Notes under the pieces: generated by a model
Database searches by the model: none
What the model was told of the DNA's origin: nothing
What the model saw: only the letters and a program-made list of their open reading frames with translations
In this document: positions 55,246 to 63,483 of the stretch, in pieces
Layout of the letters: the number at the start of each line of letters is the position of its first letter
How positions within the stretch are numbered: position 1 is the first letter of the stretch
NCBI GenBank assembly: GCA_027061995.1
Contig: JAMOUT010000087.1
Coordinates: forward strand, 1-64,000
Length of the DNA stretch: 64,000 nt
Direction of reading: 5' to 3'
DNA from: Candidatus Aminicenantota bacterium
Lineage (GTDB): Bacteria; Acidobacteriota; Aminicenantia; JAMOAD01
Position numbers and translations under genes: made by a program

Positions 55246-56571
55246 ATGAAAAGGGCTTTATCACTTAAAAGCTATATAGTGATCGTTTCCACTGTGATGG
55301 TATTTTTTTTGATAATGAATTCCATAATAATAGGGGCAATTTCTTATAAAACCCTTTATAAAAATGTAAATGATTTGATTGATGTAATTACTACACAATT
55401 CTTGGAAAGGCATAAGGATTTACTTCTTGTCGGAGACATATTCACTCTCTCAAACAAAACAAAGGAATTTCTTAAAAAGAGAGATATGATTGTCGGAATT
55501 GAAATATCCGATAAAAAACACAATTTGATAATTGATGAAAAGGAGAAAGGGATAGATAAGAAATTAAACTACAAACAAATTAAAAAAAATATCTTACATG
55601 AAAACAGATACATAGGAGAAGCTGTATTTTACATAGACTTTAACAGATATAAAAATCTATCAGGTAAAATAATATTAACAATATCTTTCATTATTCTTTT
55701 TTTTGTTCTGATTATTTCCTTCATATCCATTACTATGAGTAAAATCGTATCGGATGAAATAAAAAAATTGGAAACATATATGAAAGAAAAAGAATCCAAA
55801 AACTTTATAATGAAAACCTCCGAATTTAGAATCAAAGAGATAAAAAATTACATAATGAGAATTAAAGAAGATATATCAACGATAAATTTTTTAGAGAGTG
55901 AAATAGAAAGAAAGAATAACCTTGCAATGATAGGAAATTTCACCGCCTCCATAGTTCACGATATAAGAAATCCTTTAACCGTTGTTCTTTCTTATTCCGA
56001 AATAATGGAGAAGAAGACTGATAATAACGATATTAAGAATAAATCGGAAAAAATAAAAAATTCAGCAACAAAAATAAAAAGAATGTTAGATGATATTCTC
56101 TCTTTTGTAAAAGAGAAGGATATTGAGATTGAAATAGAACCGAGAATACCTGAAAAGATAATAAAAGGCGCATTGGATGATCTTGAACCTTTAATAAACA
56201 GAAAGATGATTAATATTGAAATAAAAAAAGAGACAAATGGTAAATGTTTGGCAGACGGATACAGACTTTCAAGAGCAATCGAAAATATTATAAAAAATGC
56301 AATAGAGGCATCCGAAAAAAAACAGAAAATTGAAATAAGGATTTCCGAGAAGGATACAAATATATTATTTAAAATAAGAGATTATGCAGGAGGTATTCCC
56401 GAAGAGATTAAAGAAACCATTTTCGAGGCTTTTACCACAAAATCCAAGAAAACAGGCACCGGTTTAGGGCTTTTTATAACTAAGAATATTATTGATAAAC
56501 ACAAAGGAAAAATCTATTTTGTAAATAAAACAAACGGAACAGAGTTTGTTATTGAAGTTCCGAAAGCATGA
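55246..56571 (+). CDS. Membrane sensor histidine kinase
   Basis: 441 residues. First membrane helix at about 10-32, extracytoplasmic part 33-138 (short, no named domain), second helix 141-164. Then a coiled linker to 225, the H box ASIVHDIRNPLT with His238, N box ENIIKNAIEAS, G1 DYAGGIPEEI and G2 GTGLGLFI. The linker (165-225) is HAMP-like in place but not in clear sequence. It overlaps a solute-binding protein gene by 4 bases. No response regulator is in the neighbourhood. Ligand sensing via the binding protein is a reasonable but unproven idea. Confidence 0.92.
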   Translation: MKRALSLKSYIVIVSTVMVFFLIMNSIIIGAISYKTLYKNVNDLIDVITTQFLERHKDLLLVGDIFTLSNKTKEFLKKRDMIVGIEISDKKHNLIIDEKEKGIDKKLNYKQIKKNILHENRYIGEAVFYIDFNRYKNLSGKIILTISFIILFFVLIISFISITMSKIVSDEIKKLETYMKEKESKNFIMKTSEFRIKEIKNYIMRIKEDISTINFLESEIERKNNLAMIGNFTASIVHDIRNPLTVVLSYSEIMEKKTDNNDIKNKSEKIKNSATKIKRMLDDILSFVKEKDIEIEIEPRIPEKIIKGALDDLEPLINRKMINIEIKKETNGKCLADGYRLSRAIENIIKNAIEASEKKQKIEIRISEKDTNILFKIRDYAGGIPEEIKETIFEAFTTKSKKTGTGLGLFITKNIIDKHKGKIYFVNKTNGTEFVIEVPKA

Positions 56572-57992
56572 TTAAAAAAAGATTATTATACGGATTATTA
56601 ATTTTATCCATAATCGGACAAATTCATCTATTATCCGGTGAACTAAAACTCTTTATAGAAGGGAAATGGTTTAACTTACCTTATTATAAAAACACATTCA
56701 TGATGAATCAATTTATCTTTTCACAAGTTTATGAACCCATCGCAAATTATACTCCCGAATACTCAATTACCTATGGAATAGCAAAGAATTGGTATGTATC
56801 TCCGAATTGGAAATACATTGAATTTAAAATAAATACAAACAGATATTTTCCCGATGGTTCTTCCGTAAATATTGAGGATATTAAAAATAATTTTAAGAAT
56901 TTTTTCAATGCTCCGCCATTAAACTCTTTTAGGATTATTAAAAAATATATATTAGCGGAAGATTTCTTTAAAAAAGTTAATGATTCTACATTCAGGATAT
57001 ATTTTAAAAAACCTTTCCCAAAAATTTTTAATTTTTTCCCTATACCAATGATGCGTATATCAAAAAAATCAAAAGATTCACCTTTTTTATTAGGAACAGG
57101 ACCATATAAATTGGAAAAAGTGAAAAATAACATTATTTTTCTTAAAAAGAATAAATATTATAAAGAAAAACCTATGTTTTCCGATAGAATATTGGTTGTG
57201 TTTAATAGTAATGTCAGAGATATAGGAAAGTTAGCAAAAAAATATGATCTTCTGATTCTTATGCATAGAAAAGAAATATTTATTAATGGATTTAAGAAGA
57301 ATGAGATTAAACTACCCATACTTATGTTTTTTGCACTAAAAACCGGTAATGGTTTATTTAAAACTTATGAAAACAGAAGGAACTTTTATTGCAGTTTAAA
57401 AGAAAACAGATTATTATCCCAAATTGACAAACTCGGTTATAAATTTTTAAGATATAAAAGGATTATTCTCCCCGGGCTTGCAGGTTACGGATTAAAAACA
57501 TCATTCCCTTTAAAAGATGAAATCTGCAAAAATTATAAAAAGAAGCCCCTCAAAGTTAAATTAAATATTCCCTCCCCCATATTTGAAAAAATTAATTTTA
57601 ACTCTGTTTTCAACGAAAATATTAAAATAACAAAAAATAAAACAAAAGATTTTGATGTTAAATTTATAGTGGGGGGAATAGCAACCTCCATACCTTTTCC
57701 CATTTATCTTTATGATATATTTGAAGAAAATACGGAAAAGTATTACGGAAATTGGTTCGTAAAAGAATTAGTTAATATTTATACTGAGACTAACAATCTT
57801 CAATTGTCAAAAAAACTTATAAAATTTGAAAAGACTATCAATAATAAATTAGCTGTCATACCGGTAGGAGCATCAAAATACAGTTTTGTTGACATCTTTA
57901 TTAAAAACAACATAGAGGGATTTAATAAAAATGCGGGAGCTCTATTTATTTACGAAAAACTTTCTAAATTAAAAAGAAAGTCATCTGATTAA
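56568..57992 (+). CDS. Family 5 extracellular solute-binding protein (divergent)
   Basis: 474 residues. Signal peptide at about 1-23. SBP_bac_5 features: VYEPIANYTPEY, IAKNWYVSPNWKYIEFKI, FPDGSSVNIEDIKNNF and TGPYKLEKV. Shorter than typical members (500-550) and rich in Lys. Family members deliver peptides or nickel to ABC permeases, but no permease or ATPase genes are next to it. ATGA overlap with the kinase gene points to a sensing role. Confidence 0.82.
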   Translation: MIKKRLLYGLLILSIIGQIHLLSGELKLFIEGKWFNLPYYKNTFMMNQFIFSQVYEPIANYTPEYSITYGIAKNWYVSPNWKYIEFKINTNRYFPDGSSVNIEDIKNNFKNFFNAPPLNSFRIIKKYILAEDFFKKVNDSTFRIYFKKPFPKIFNFFPIPMMRISKKSKDSPFLLGTGPYKLEKVKNNIIFLKKNKYYKEKPMFSDRILVVFNSNVRDIGKLAKKYDLLILMHRKEIFINGFKKNEIKLPILMFFALKTGNGLFKTYENRRNFYCSLKENRLLSQIDKLGYKFLRYKRIILPGLAGYGLKTSFPLKDEICKNYKKKPLKVKLNIPSPIFEKINFNSVFNENIKITKNKTKDFDVKFIVGGIATSIPFPIYLYDIFEENTEKYYGNWFVKELVNIYTETNNLQLSKKLIKFEKTINNKLAVIPVGASKYSFVDIFIKNNIEGFNKNAGALFIYEKLSKLKRKSSD

Positions 57993-58099
57993 TTCCATTC
58001 TATTTTTTAACACCTGTAACTCCAATTGTTTTTATGCTGGAAAAATCAATTGTAAAATGTTATATTAACTATTAATAATTAATATTTTGGAGGTTTCTT

Positions 58100-60115
58100 A
58101 TGATAAATAATATTGATATTTCAAAGGCTATGCAAATCAGATTGGATGATGAATTGCCGGAAATGCCGGAGTTTAAAGAGGGAATAAGAAGGGCTCCCAA
58201 AAGAGATTTTAATTTATCTGAAAAGGAAACAGAGATTGCTCTGAAAAATGCTCTGAGATATATCCCCCCGCAACATCATGAAAAAATGGCAGTTGAATTT
58301 ATGAATGAACTTAAAACAAGAGGTAGAATTTACGGATACAGATTCAGACCAAAGGGGAGAATATATGGTAAACCCATTGATGAATATAAAGGAAAATCAA
58401 TAGAAGGTAAAGCTTTTCAGGTTATGATAGATAATAATCTTGATTTTGAAGTTGCTCTTTACCCTTATGAACTTGTAACCTATGGTGAAACAGGTCAGGT
58501 TTGCCAAAATTGGATGCAATACAGATTAATAAAAAAATATCTTGAAAATCTTACAAGAGATCATACTCTCGTTTTACATTCGGGACATCCTCTCGGACTT
58601 TTCAAATCAAATGAAAATGCTCCGCGAGTAATAATAACCAATGCCCTTATGGTGGGGATGTTCGATAATCAGGAAAACTGGCATAAAGCCATGGCACTCG
58701 GTGTTGCAAACTACGGACAGATGACCGCAGGCGGTTGGATGTATATAGGACCTCAGGGGATTGTCCACGGAACATATACGACCATCTTGAATGCGGGAAG
58801 ACTAAGACTCGGTATTAAAGATGATTTACGGGGAAAACTGTTCGTAAGCTCGGGTCTCGGAGGGATGAGCGGAGCTCAGGCAAAATCGGTGGAGATTGCA
58901 AAAGGGGTGGGAATCATCGCTGAAGTTGATTATTCAAGGATAGAAACAAGGATAAATCAAGGATGGGTGGGAGAACTTGCAAAAACACCGGAAGAGGCTT
59001 TTGAAAGAGCGAAAAAATTCATAAAAGAGAAAACTCCTCGCTCAATTGCTTTTCACGGAAATATAGTTGATCTTCTCGAATATGCGGTTAAACATAATGA
59101 ACATATAGATCTTTTATCGGATCAAACATCCTGCCACGCACCTTATGACGGCGGATACTGCCCTCAGGGATTAACTTTCGAGCAAAGAACGGAAATGCTT
59201 GCCAAAGATAAAGATAAATTCAGAGAACTTGTTGATAAATCACTGAGAAAACATTATAACCTGATAAAAGAACTAACCGAAAGGGGAACATACTTTTTTG
59301 ATTATGGTAACTCTTTTATGAAAGCTGTTTATGATGCGGGTGTTAAAGAGATATCAAAAAACGGAATTGATGAAAAAGACGGTTTTATATTCCCATCTTA
59401 TGTTGAAGATATTATGGGGCCCATTATGTTTGATTATGGCTATGGTCCTTTCAGATGGGTTTGCCTCAGCGGTAAAGAGGAAGATTTGATAAAAACAGAC
59501 CAAGCGGCGGCAGATTGCATTAATCCCGAAAGAAGATATCAGGATAAAGATAATTATATATGGGTAAAAGATGCCATGAAAAACAAACTCGTCGTAGGGA
59601 CTCAGGCAAGAATACTTTATCAGGATGCCGAAGGGAGAAGGGATATAGCTCTTAAATTCAATAAAATGGTCAGAGGCGGAGAAGTTGGTCCAATTATGAT
59701 AGGAAGAGATCATCATGATACGGGTGGAACTGATTCACCTTTCAGAGAAACAGCTAATATTAAAGATGGCTCAAACATTATGGCTGATATGGCTTCCCAT
59801 TGTTTTGCGGGAAATGCCGCGCGAGGGATGAGTTTAATAGCTCTTCATAATGGAGGGGGAGTCGGTATAGGGAAAGCCATAAACAGTGGTTTTGGTCTTG
59901 TTCTTGATGGCTCGGAGAGAGTTGATAATATAATCAGATCCGCTATGATGTGGGATGTTATGGGTGGAGTTGCAAGAAGAGCATGGGCAAGAAACGAGAA
60001 TGCAATATCAACCTCAATAGAACATAATAAAAAATATTCTGATACTGATCATATAACAATCCCGTTTGTAGCGGAGGATGAACTTGTGAAAAAAGTGGTA
60101 AAAAACAATTTATAA
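58100..60115 (+). CDS. hutU: Urocanate hydratase (long form)
   Basis: 671 residues; the classical enzyme has about 550-560, and longer forms are known from Bacteroidetes and relatives. Conserved parts: YETGQVCQNWMQY-like segment (GETGQVCQNW), NAPRVIITNALM, GQMTAGGWMYIGPQGIVHGT, FVSSGLGGMSGAQAK (NAD-binding glycines), DQTSCHAPYDGGY and GRDHHDTGGTDSPFRET. Adds water to urocanate in histidine breakdown. GGAGG precedes the ATG. Terminator follows. Separate from hutH by about 18 kb; hutI and ftcD are not in the window. Confidence 0.96.
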   Translation: MINNIDISKAMQIRLDDELPEMPEFKEGIRRAPKRDFNLSEKETEIALKNALRYIPPQHHEKMAVEFMNELKTRGRIYGYRFRPKGRIYGKPIDEYKGKSIEGKAFQVMIDNNLDFEVALYPYELVTYGETGQVCQNWMQYRLIKKYLENLTRDHTLVLHSGHPLGLFKSNENAPRVIITNALMVGMFDNQENWHKAMALGVANYGQMTAGGWMYIGPQGIVHGTYTTILNAGRLRLGIKDDLRGKLFVSSGLGGMSGAQAKSVEIAKGVGIIAEVDYSRIETRINQGWVGELAKTPEEAFERAKKFIKEKTPRSIAFHGNIVDLLEYAVKHNEHIDLLSDQTSCHAPYDGGYCPQGLTFEQRTEMLAKDKDKFRELVDKSLRKHYNLIKELTERGTYFFDYGNSFMKAVYDAGVKEISKNGIDEKDGFIFPSYVEDIMGPIMFDYGYGPFRWVCLSGKEEDLIKTDQAAADCINPERRYQDKDNYIWVKDAMKNKLVVGTQARILYQDAEGRRDIALKFNKMVRGGEVGPIMIGRDHHDTGGTDSPFRETANIKDGSNIMADMASHCFAGNAARGMSLIALHNGGGVGIGKAINSGFGLVLDGSERVDNIIRSAMMWDVMGGVARRAWARNENAISTSIEHNKKYSDTDHITIPFVAEDELVKKVVKNNL

Positions 60116-60121
60116 TAAAAA

Positions 60122-60153
60122 AAGGGGCAAACTTTTATCAAAGTTTGCCCCTT
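60122..60153. terminator. Bidirectional terminator
   Basis: Stem AAGGGGCAAACTTT (60122-60135) with AAAGTTTGCCCCTT (60140-60153), loop TATC, A-run before and T-rich on the other strand. Separates hutU from the converging Hdr/Qmo operon. Confidence 0.88.
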
Positions 60154-60170
60154 AATCATAAAACTATCAA

Positions 60171-61262
60171 TTATTCTTTATTTTTCAATTCCGCAAGCCA
60201 AAGTGCCACAGGTCTATACATAAGATGTGAGAATTTTGTAAAAGGGAGAGTAATTATCAATTCGAACACTATTATGAGATGAAGTGCAAAACTAACATAA
60301 TACCCTTTAAAAAACAAACTCCATCTGCATATATCAAGCGCATAACCCGAAAGAATAGCCAAAAAGATTAGTATGATAAAAATCCAATCCGTGTGATGTG
60401 AGTATTTGGAATAATTATCTTTTTGTTTCCCCCTTTTATAGAGGAAATATACAGAACCGTATATAGCGGGTAATCCTGAAACAATTCCTATTATCTTCGG
60501 GATTATTTTAAGAGTGCTTTGAGTTGAGATAAACAGATCAATCATCATAACGGTTATCGTTGCTATAAACAAACCTATAAAACCCCAAACAAGCGATAGA
60601 TGGGCTATATATCTGCTTTTATCTTCACACTCCGAAAATTTCTTCTGAGCAAGAACCTCTTTGAACAATACATCAAAAAATCCTTTTACCGATTCGGAAA
60701 ATTTAAAACTCTTTTTCTTAAACCCGTTAACACTTTTCATCATTACATATATTTGAAAAAAAGCTAACAGTATAAGGAAAATAAAAGCGATTATCCCGCC
60801 GTCATGAAGAGTATCAAGGCTAATCATAGACAAAGGATTGATTTTCTCCATATCGGGATAATTACCGAAGATATAAATTCCCCCTATTGCAAGAAGTGTA
60901 AGAATTATCCATGCAAAAACGGAAGAGAACCCATTATAAAAAATATCGGCAACCTTCCCGAGTGAAAACTTTCTTATCTGATATCTTCTGAGAGCCATCA
61001 TTAAACCACCGGGGTCAGCATCTCTCGGACAAGTATCCGAACACTCTCCGCAATAATAGCAAAGCCACGGGTCCATAGAGGAATTAATCTTATCTTCCAA
61101 TCCGAGAATGGTCGCTCTTATCATCTTTCGGGGAAAAGAGTTATCTTCCGTAGAAAGGGGGCAAATTGCCGTGCAATTTCCGCAATTATAGCAAGCATTT
61201 ATATCAAAAGCACCGTATTGTTTTATCTTTTCCGAAAATTCCGAATTTATCTTGTGCATCAT
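60171..61262 (-). CDS. HdrC-HdrE fusion membrane iron-sulfur subunit (QmoC-like)
   Basis: 363 residues. Two 4Fe-4S motifs of HdrC type: Cys24/27/30/34 in CYNCGNCTAICP and Cys68/71/74/78 in CYYCGECSDTCP. The rest is a membrane cytochrome b/NarI-like part with about six helices (first near 108-128). His residues such as those in YIAHLSLVWG and YSHHTDWIFI may bind haem. This fusion is the layout of QmoC, which passes electrons between the quinone pool and the soluble subunits. ATG overlaps the winged-helix gene stop by 4 bases. Confidence 0.85.
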   Translation of the reverse strand: MMHKINSEFSEKIKQYGAFDINACYNCGNCTAICPLSTEDNSFPRKMIRATILGLEDKINSSMDPWLCYYCGECSDTCPRDADPGGLMMALRRYQIRKFSLGKVADIFYNGFSSVFAWIILTLLAIGGIYIFGNYPDMEKINPLSMISLDTLHDGGIIAFIFLILLAFFQIYVMMKSVNGFKKKSFKFSESVKGFFDVLFKEVLAQKKFSECEDKSRYIAHLSLVWGFIGLFIATITVMMIDLFISTQSTLKIIPKIIGIVSGLPAIYGSVYFLYKRGKQKDNYSKYSHHTDWIFIILIFLAILSGYALDICRWSLFFKGYYVSFALHLIIVFELIITLPFTKFSHLMYRPVALWLAELKNKE

Positions 61263-61543
61263 TTCCTCCCCTTTAATTCATAAAAATAATAATCATCATC
61301 GGAAACTTCTCCTGTTTCCTCTATATATCCGTATTTTCTACATGTCATAACATTATAGGTAACATCGGATAGAGGCAGATTCATAATCTCGGCTATCTGT
61401 GGGATTGTCTTAGGACCTGTTGACAATGCTTTTGCAATAGATTTTCTGATTTTCATAAATTTTCTTGTTTCCTCAACTTTTTTTTCGGAAACTTTCATCT
61501 TGTTTTTTATATATTTAAGGGTTTTTTCCTGATCCCAACTCAT
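61259..61543 (-). CDS. Small winged-helix protein inside the Hdr/Qmo operon
   Basis: 94 residues. A charged N-terminal helix (about 3-35) is followed by a winged-helix-like segment: KALSTGPKTIPQIAEIMNLPLSDVTYNVMTCRKYGYIEE reads as helix-turn-helix plus wing; the piece TIPQIAEIMNLP is the turn. No metal-binding Cys set. 4-base overlaps on both sides with HdrA- and HdrC-like genes make coupled translation with the enzyme subunits likely. It may be a local regulator, or a structural subunit using this fold. No named family. Confidence 0.6.
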   Translation of the reverse strand: MSWDQEKTLKYIKNKMKVSEKKVEETRKFMKIRKSIAKALSTGPKTIPQIAEIMNLPLSDVTYNVMTCRKYGYIEETGEVSDDDYYFYELKGRK

Positions 61544-63483
61544 CCGTTCACCTCCTCCATTATTCCGTCTATCATCCCCATTATCTCTTTATTGGTATAA
61601 CCTTTAAGTTCTATGGCTCGCTGTTCGCAAACAGGGATACATGAGCCGCATCCTTTACATAATGCCTCGTTTACATAGGCAATAGTCTTTCCTTCCGCCT
61701 CTTTTTTTTCTATTGCATCATATATGCAAACTTCATCACATTTTCCGCACCACTCGCAAGCATTTTTATTTACAATAGCAACAATAGGTTCAAGCTGCAG
61801 AGTTCCACCGGAAAGAAGTGAATATGTTTTTGCGGAAGATGATAAAGATGAGAGAATTGATTCGGTCAAATTCTTAGGCCCCTGACTTGTTCCGGCTATA
61901 AAAACTCCGTCAATAACAGTTTCAACAGGTCTTAATTTAGGATGAATCTCATTAAAGAATCTATCCCTTCCTATCGGGACTTTGAAAATCTTTTCAAGTC
62001 TTTCATTATTTCTCGGAACCATTCCCGTTACAAGAACAATAAGATCAGGATTAATCTCTATCTCCTCCCCTTCGGTTAACAAGTCTTTAATTCTGACAAT
62101 AGTGTTTTCACCCTCTGTTATAACTTCGGGAGGTTGATTTTCATCGAATTTCAGATATATATCCCCGTTTTTACATGAGTCTCTGTATAAAAGTTCCTGT
62201 TTCCCGTAAGTTCTTATATCTCTGAAAAGATGATATGTTTTTATATCCTTGTATTTTTCCTTAAGTAAAAGGGAGGTATGAATTGCAGCCGTGCAACAAA
62301 ATCTCGAACAATATTTATTATCTCCCCCTTTTTGTCTGCTACCGACACAATAGATAAAACCTATGTTTTTAATCTCTTTATTATTAAAAACAAGCTTCCC
62401 GTTACTCAATTCCATCAATCTTCTAAACTGCTGTAAACTAAGGACAGTATCACTGTTTTTATAACCGTATTCACCCTCCTTAGGTTCATAAGGGGAAAAA
62501 CCGGTGGTTAAAATCACAGCTCCTATCTTAAGATTGAGTTTTTCCACCTTTTGGTTAAAATCAAAAACCTCGGGACAAGTTTGTTCACATATACCGCATT
62601 TTGTGCAATTATCAATATCAATGGCAGGCTGTTCGGGAAAAGCTTTTTTATAATTTTTATAGATAGCTTTTCTTTTTGTTAAACCAAAGTTAAATTCATC
62701 GGGAACTTCAACAGGACACTGTTTGATAATCTCCTCAAATTTTTCACACCCCTTATCGGTTTTAATGAATCTGGGATGAATTTTGATTCCAAGATCAAAA
62801 TTTCCAACGCACCCTGAAAATGATTCAACTTCAGCTCCTGTCCATATTTTAATATTATTTCTTTTTATTATCTCTTTATAAAGTCTTTCAACAAGCTCTT
62901 CCCCTCTCTCTCCGCTTTCAAAAAGAGCTCCCCACTGAGAGATTCTACCTCCGAGAAAATGCTCTTTCTCTATAAGATAAACATTAAGTCCCGTATCAGC
63001 AAGTTCTATGGCGGCTCTCATTCCGGCAGCACCTCCGCCGATAACCGCAACTCCGTTTGTAACGGATATCTCATTAGGAGTCAGAGGTTTTGCCTGAGCG
63101 GCTCTTCTAATTCCCGATCTGACAAGCCTAATCGCTTTCTCAGTGGCTTCTTCCGGTTTATCCGAATGCGCCCATGAATCCTGCTCCCTAATATTAACCT
63201 GAATATATTCATAAGGGTTTATCCCCGCTCTTTCGGCAACACTTCTGAAAGTATGAAGATGAAGTTTGGGAGAGCATGAAGCAACAACCATTCCGTCAAG
63301 TTTGTTTTCAAGAATATCCTGAACCATCTCTTTTTGACTTGAATCAGAACAAGCAAAAACAGTTGTTTTTGCCAAAACAACACCTTCCTCATTTTCAACC
63401 GAGTGCATAACCTTTTTAACATCAACATAATCGGAGATATTGCCACCGCAATGACAAATATATACACCTATTCTTTTCTTCAT
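61540..63483 (-). CDS. HdrA-like flavin/iron-sulfur subunit (Qmo type)
   Basis: 647 residues. Begins RIGVYICHCGGNI, an HdrA N-terminal Cys motif, then VASCSPKLH, an FAD site VIGGGAAGMRAAIELADTG (about 151-169), a ferredoxin-like motif CTKCGICEQTCP, the HdrA-specific YCSRFCCTAAIHTSLL, GVFIAGTSQGPK near the second flavin part, and two 4Fe-4S motifs at the C-terminus (CEWCGKCDEVC, CKGCGSCIPVC). Likely passes electrons in a heterodisulfide reductase- or Qmo-like complex. No MvhD domain is fused. 4-base overlaps on both sides. Confidence 0.88.
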   Translation of the reverse strand: MKKRIGVYICHCGGNISDYVDVKKVMHSVENEEGVVLAKTTVFACSDSSQKEMVQDILENKLDGMVVASCSPKLHLHTFRSVAERAGINPYEYIQVNIREQDSWAHSDKPEEATEKAIRLVRSGIRRAAQAKPLTPNEISVTNGVAVIGGGAAGMRAAIELADTGLNVYLIEKEHFLGGRISQWGALFESGERGEELVERLYKEIIKRNNIKIWTGAEVESFSGCVGNFDLGIKIHPRFIKTDKGCEKFEEIIKQCPVEVPDEFNFGLTKRKAIYKNYKKAFPEQPAIDIDNCTKCGICEQTCPEVFDFNQKVEKLNLKIGAVILTTGFSPYEPKEGEYGYKNSDTVLSLQQFRRLMELSNGKLVFNNKEIKNIGFIYCVGSRQKGGDNKYCSRFCCTAAIHTSLLLKEKYKDIKTYHLFRDIRTYGKQELLYRDSCKNGDIYLKFDENQPPEVITEGENTIVRIKDLLTEGEEIEINPDLIVLVTGMVPRNNERLEKIFKVPIGRDRFFNEIHPKLRPVETVIDGVFIAGTSQGPKNLTESILSSLSSSAKTYSLLSGGTLQLEPIVAIVNKNACEWCGKCDEVCIYDAIEKKEAEGKTIAYVNEALCKGCGSCIPVCEQRAIELKGYTNKEIMGMIDGIMEEVNG

